Source: Liriodendron chinense
Taxonomy: Eukaryota; Streptophyta; Magnoliopsida; Magnoliales; Magnoliaceae
Assembly (NCBI GenBank): GCA_003013855.2
Contig: ML058476.1
Location: 1,134,011 to 1,198,010 of the forward strand
Direction: 5' to 3'
DNA: 64,000 bases
Below, piece by piece: positions 60,269-64,000 of the stretch; positions within the stretch are counted from its first letter, which is position 1; every line of letters begins with the position of its first letter. Below the pieces are notes generated by a model, which was not told the DNA's origin, did no database searches, and saw nothing but the letters and a program-made list of their open reading frames with translations. The position numbers were made by a program, and so were the translations under genes.

Positions 60269-62142
60269 GCTCGTTTAGCATCTCTACTCTAATTCAATAA
60301 GAGCTACTTTGATAAGTCCTTTTTGTTCTAGCTCTGTTTTAAATAAGCTCATTTGATAAAATCTCCACAAAAAAAAAAAAAGAAGCTCCTATTTAAAATA
60401 AGCACATTTGGTAAAATTTTCAAATAAGAGCTTTTTTAAGGGTAGTTGATGTCATTTTTAAATATTACAACAACTTTAATATAAGAGCAATTCAAATGGT
60501 TGTTTTGGTGGACCATCCATCATGTAGGACCCAACATTCCTAATTGTTCTTTATGTGGGGCCCCTCAATGTCTACTACCCAGCACCCATCACGTGGACTC
60601 CACATTTGATGTGTCCATAGTGTGGGCCCTACCTTTGAAGTGGATTGACCATCATGTGGGGCCCACTTTTGATATCCACCATTCATCATGTGGGGTGCAC
60701 CTTCTATGTGGATCATCCATCATACGGCCCACTTTGGATATGGGTCATCCATCATGAGAGACCTTAGATGTGGACTATCCATTGGTGGGGCCCACTTGAT
60801 GTGAACTGTCCATTATGAGGGACCACACTTTTATGTGGGCCATCCATCATGTGAAGCCCACTCCGTCCATTATGTGGGCCCACCTAGATGTGGACCATTC
60901 ATCGTGTGGGGCCCCACCTTCATTATGTGTCGTTCATCATGTGGGCCCATCTTTGATATCAACTGACCATCATGTGGGCCCACCTTCAATGACCATCATC
61001 CATCACGTGGGTCCCACCTTTGGCGTGGACTGTCCATCAAATGGGACCCACTTGATGCACATGTTTCGTCATGTGGGGCCCACCTTTGATGTGAACCTTT
61101 CATTATGTGGGCCCCACTTTAATATGAATCATTCATCATGAGGGGCCCATCTTTGATGTCCACCATCCATCATGTGGGTCCCACCTTTGTCGTGGACCAG
61201 TATCATGTGGGGCCCACTTGATGTGGATAGTCCATCATGTGGAACCCACCTTCGATGTCCACCATCCATCATGTATGTCCCATCTTAGTTGCGGACCGTC
61301 CATCATGTGGGGCCCAACCTTTAATATGGGTCATTCATCATGTAGGCCCACCTTTAATGTCAACCGTCCATCATATGGTCTCACATTCAATGTCCACCAT
61401 CTATCATGTGGGTCCTACCTTTGATGCAGAACATCCATCATGTGGGTTCCATATTTGTTGTGGACCATCTATCATGTGGAGCCCACTTGATATGGATAGT
61501 CCATCATGTGGGACCCACCTTTGATGTCCACCATCCATCATTGAGGTCCCACCTTTGCTATGAACCACCCATCATGTGGGCCTGAACCTTCAAGATGGGT
61601 CATTCATCATGTGAGCCCACCTTTAATGTCAATCTTCCATCATGTGGTCCCACATTCAATGTCCACCATCCATCATGTGGGTCCCACCCTTGATGTGGAC
61701 CATCATTAGATAGGGCTTGCTTGATGTGGATCGTTCATCATGCAGGGCCACACTTTGATGTGACTATGCATTATGTAGGCCCACCTTTGATATGGGCCAT
61801 TCATCATGTGGGGCCCACCTTCACTATGGGTTGTTCATCATGTGGGCCTTTCTTGAAGAAATTGTAAAGAGAAGAGAAGAGAAGAGGGTAAGATGGGAAT
61901 TACTTGAAAAGTTTAAGGGTAAACTTGTCAAAAAAGGAGTCCAAAATGTCTACCCTGCATAAGCCAAATAAGCTCCGTTTCAAGAAGTAACCCTCCCCAA
62001 CTTATTAAATCGGAGCTTAGTTGCTACTTTCTAAAAGAATAAACACTTCATTACACATTTACCAAACGGTCCAAAAGCTTTTTTTTTTTTTTTTTTAGAA
62101 ATAAGCCAATAAGCTCTTATTTGTAGAGATGCCAAATGCCCC
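60269..62142. mobile_element. TIR element carrying a minisatellite, inserted in a SINE
   Basis: Left ggctcgtttagcatctctac; right, inverted, ggggcatttggcatctctac. About 4 bp (ctca) are shared at the two junctions. Arms contain ataagagctt / aataagct motifs. The interior is mostly the array at 60500-61850. No transposase is visible. End sequence and short duplication suggest PIF/Harbinger-like, uncertain. Confidence 0.65.
60500..61850. repeat. Minisatellite, unit about 34 bp
   Basis: Units such as atccatcatgtgggtcccac followed by ctttgatgcagaac, 34 bp each with drift and some 30-40 bp variants; roughly 35-40 units. Same sequence family as 43815-44560. Confidence 0.88.
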
Positions 62143-62166
62143 CTCAGTCTACCACTTGAGCTATGG

Positions 62167-64000
62167 ATTCGGGTGTATCTGCTCCTAGATTGTGTATGGA
62201 GTAGGGGTTTATTTCTAATGTCTGAAACTTGTCTGAAAATTGTCTGAAAGTAGTGTTGAAGTCTAAAAGTTAAATACAGAAGAAACGATCATGGCCTATC
62301 TCCACAAGAAATAATTTATGTGTTAACAAACGTTTGAAAGGTTTAAAATCTATCAATTGAACATATTTGCCCATCTCCACAAGAAACAGTCGTCGCCTCC
62401 GCTAGTGTACAGGACCGTCCTGGGGAGGTGTTGTGTGCATATTGAAATCCAAAAACTTTCGAAATATCGTACGCGTCGGACCCTTAGCTAACGCACCAAG
62501 CACATGGGCTGACACGTTGAGCAACAAACTTGACACGTTAGGGGTTGAGCTGACACGCTTGACGCACCAAGGGATCGAGCTCACACTCCAGACCCCGTAA
62601 CCATTTTCTTCTTTCTTTCTTCTACTTATCTTCCCCCTTCGAGATTACACTCACGCATTGGCACTCCCGCCGAAAGGACTCTGACGTGCCAGAAGCAGAG
62701 CTCACATACAGGTGGTCGGGATGCTAAAAGCTTTGGTTGTCAGATTTTGAAATTTCGACAATGGATTTGGTATTCTTGGGGAGTGCTCCTACTGCATAGC
62801 GGGCAATACCTATAGGTCTCTCATCTCTTTCTCATGTTCTCCGTCATTTGTGAATAGCGAGCGGGGCTATTATAGCCGAGAAACTCAGGTTGGTATAAGT
62901 GCATTGCATTTCGTGCATTGTTGCGCAAGCTTTCGTCACTTCATGGTACTTGAATCGAGTGGCACGTCAACTTTTCTAACTGTGCATCAGGCGCATCAAT
63001 TTTCTTGCCTTGGCGCGTAGTTGACGATGATTGCATTTATGGGCGCATCAGTCGGGGCACGTAGTTGATGGTGATTGCATTCATGGGCGCATTAGTGCTC
63101 AAGCTAGCACGCCGAGCGCATCAACTAGGACTCAACCGTTTTTTGGACTTTTCACATTCGTGTGTGTGCGTGTTAACCCCTCTGGCTGGTGCTTCAGGCG
63201 CGTCAGCTGGGACTTAGAAATTTTAGTGTTCCAACAGTAGGTTCCATCCAGCATGAGATTTTCATATTCTACACTCATATTTTTAGTATCCACGTCATTG
63301 GGGATGTTGGCATTTGTGATCGCGTCCGATCCCGCCTCAACAAATGTGGTGATAATTCTCGTGGTCCAATATCAATAGTTCCAATGGACCGGATAATTCA
63401 AGAGTACCTCACTGGATCCATTAAATACATAGTAAAGTCTTGAGCTCATTATGAAAGTACTAGATAATATATTATATACTGAAGAATGCCATAAATATTC
63501 CAAGTGGAATAATGTTAGAATTGTGGCCAATATATGGCATAGTTTCATCTGGCAATGCAATGATCGGTTTAGATCAATTGCATGACCAACAGACAACTCT
63601 ATATAGAGTTGTATTGTGGATGGCTTCTCTCCCAATGGGTGGGCATGGAAGAGTTCAACAATGGGTAGATCTCTTCTTAGAGCCTATTTGTGGATATAAT
63701 GTAATTGGTCCCCAAATCCACACACCAACACAGGCACATTCGTCTCCCTATTAGACAACATAGAAGCGTGAGTGTTCAGGAGGCGGAAAACCAACGCACA
63801 ATTGTGTTCTTCAACAGCCAATAAAATGGTCGATCAAGGTATGTGCATCTAACTTATAGATTATGCTCCATGAATACATGTGTGGCAAATCCAGGAATGG
63901 TTATAGTTCAACATGAATTTCTTAATCTATGATATAACATATTAGAATATGTGATTATAGCATCACTAAAAAGAATGGAATAACTAGATTTTTTATCCAA
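62167..64000. other. Unassigned region at the right edge
   Basis: No domain recognised in any frame. 63013-63105 contains two diverged copies of a 44-46-bp unit (acgtagttgatggtgattgc). 62600-62640 is pyrimidine-rich. 63260-63800 has unusually even codon-like composition but no long frame, perhaps the edge of a retrotransposon interior. Confidence 0.35.

Larger units (their letters stand above)
60125..62166 (-). mobile_element. SINE-like element split by a minisatellite-bearing TIR element
   Basis: On the minus strand, 62166-62143 gives ccatagctcaagtggtagac and 60268-60125 continues gagtgaagataatctcattt and ggtcttggtattgattccc. Joined, this is the same order as the intact copy at 33598-33745. 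Confidence 0.6.

Noticed and set aside
60500..61524. Repeating HHVGPTFD-type proteins
   Set aside because: Minisatellite translated in frame because the unit plus drift happens to stay open; no start context or conservation.

Overview
The window is nuclear DNA of a flowering plant. The evidence is multi-exon genes with GT-AG introns, plant-type S-like T2 ribonucleases, pseudokinase remnants of the receptor-like kinase class, Copia, LINE, SINE, hAT and Mutator-like debris, and a very dense set of foldback elements built around the core gtgggcccaccatgatgt. That foldback core fits a magnoliid-type tree genome, but this is inference; nothing here names a species. Only two genes look intact.

Layout: 1-4.4 kb holds foldback MITEs, one split by a 2.7-kb gag-only Copia element on the minus strand. 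4.4-12.8 kb holds three tandem plus-strand pseudogenes of ZED1-related-kinase (ZRK)-like pseudokinases, at 4440, 7642 and 11775. 13.4-15.6 kb holds LINE remnants in opposite orientations. 15.6-23.5 kb is microsatellites, long-TIR MITEs and foldbacks. 23.5-29.5 kb is S-like RNase gene A, with a solo LTR in its promoter and transposons in its introns, followed by a 0.3-kb TRIM element. 29.9-39.6 kb is repeats. 39.6-42.6 kb is S-like RNase gene B, a duplicate of A. 43.6-44.8 kb is a terminal-inverted-repeat element with a minisatellite inside. 45-60 kb is almost wholly nested MITEs, including a hAT-in-Mutator stack that can be read precisely against an empty paralogous site at 51.15 kb. 60.1-62.2 kb is a SINE split by a second minisatellite-bearing element. 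62.2-64 kb is unrecognised.

The two RNase genes share exon lengths, intron phases (0, 0, 1), a TATA box and, at matching positions just upstream of it, an 8-mer fitting the P1BS phosphate-starvation element (GNATATNC). The three ZRK-like copies all lack the same catalytic residues, so their common ancestor was probably already a pseudokinase, and each copy later decayed by its own frameshifts and stops. Most of the remaining novelty is in transposon architecture: target duplications, nesting order and large palindromes.
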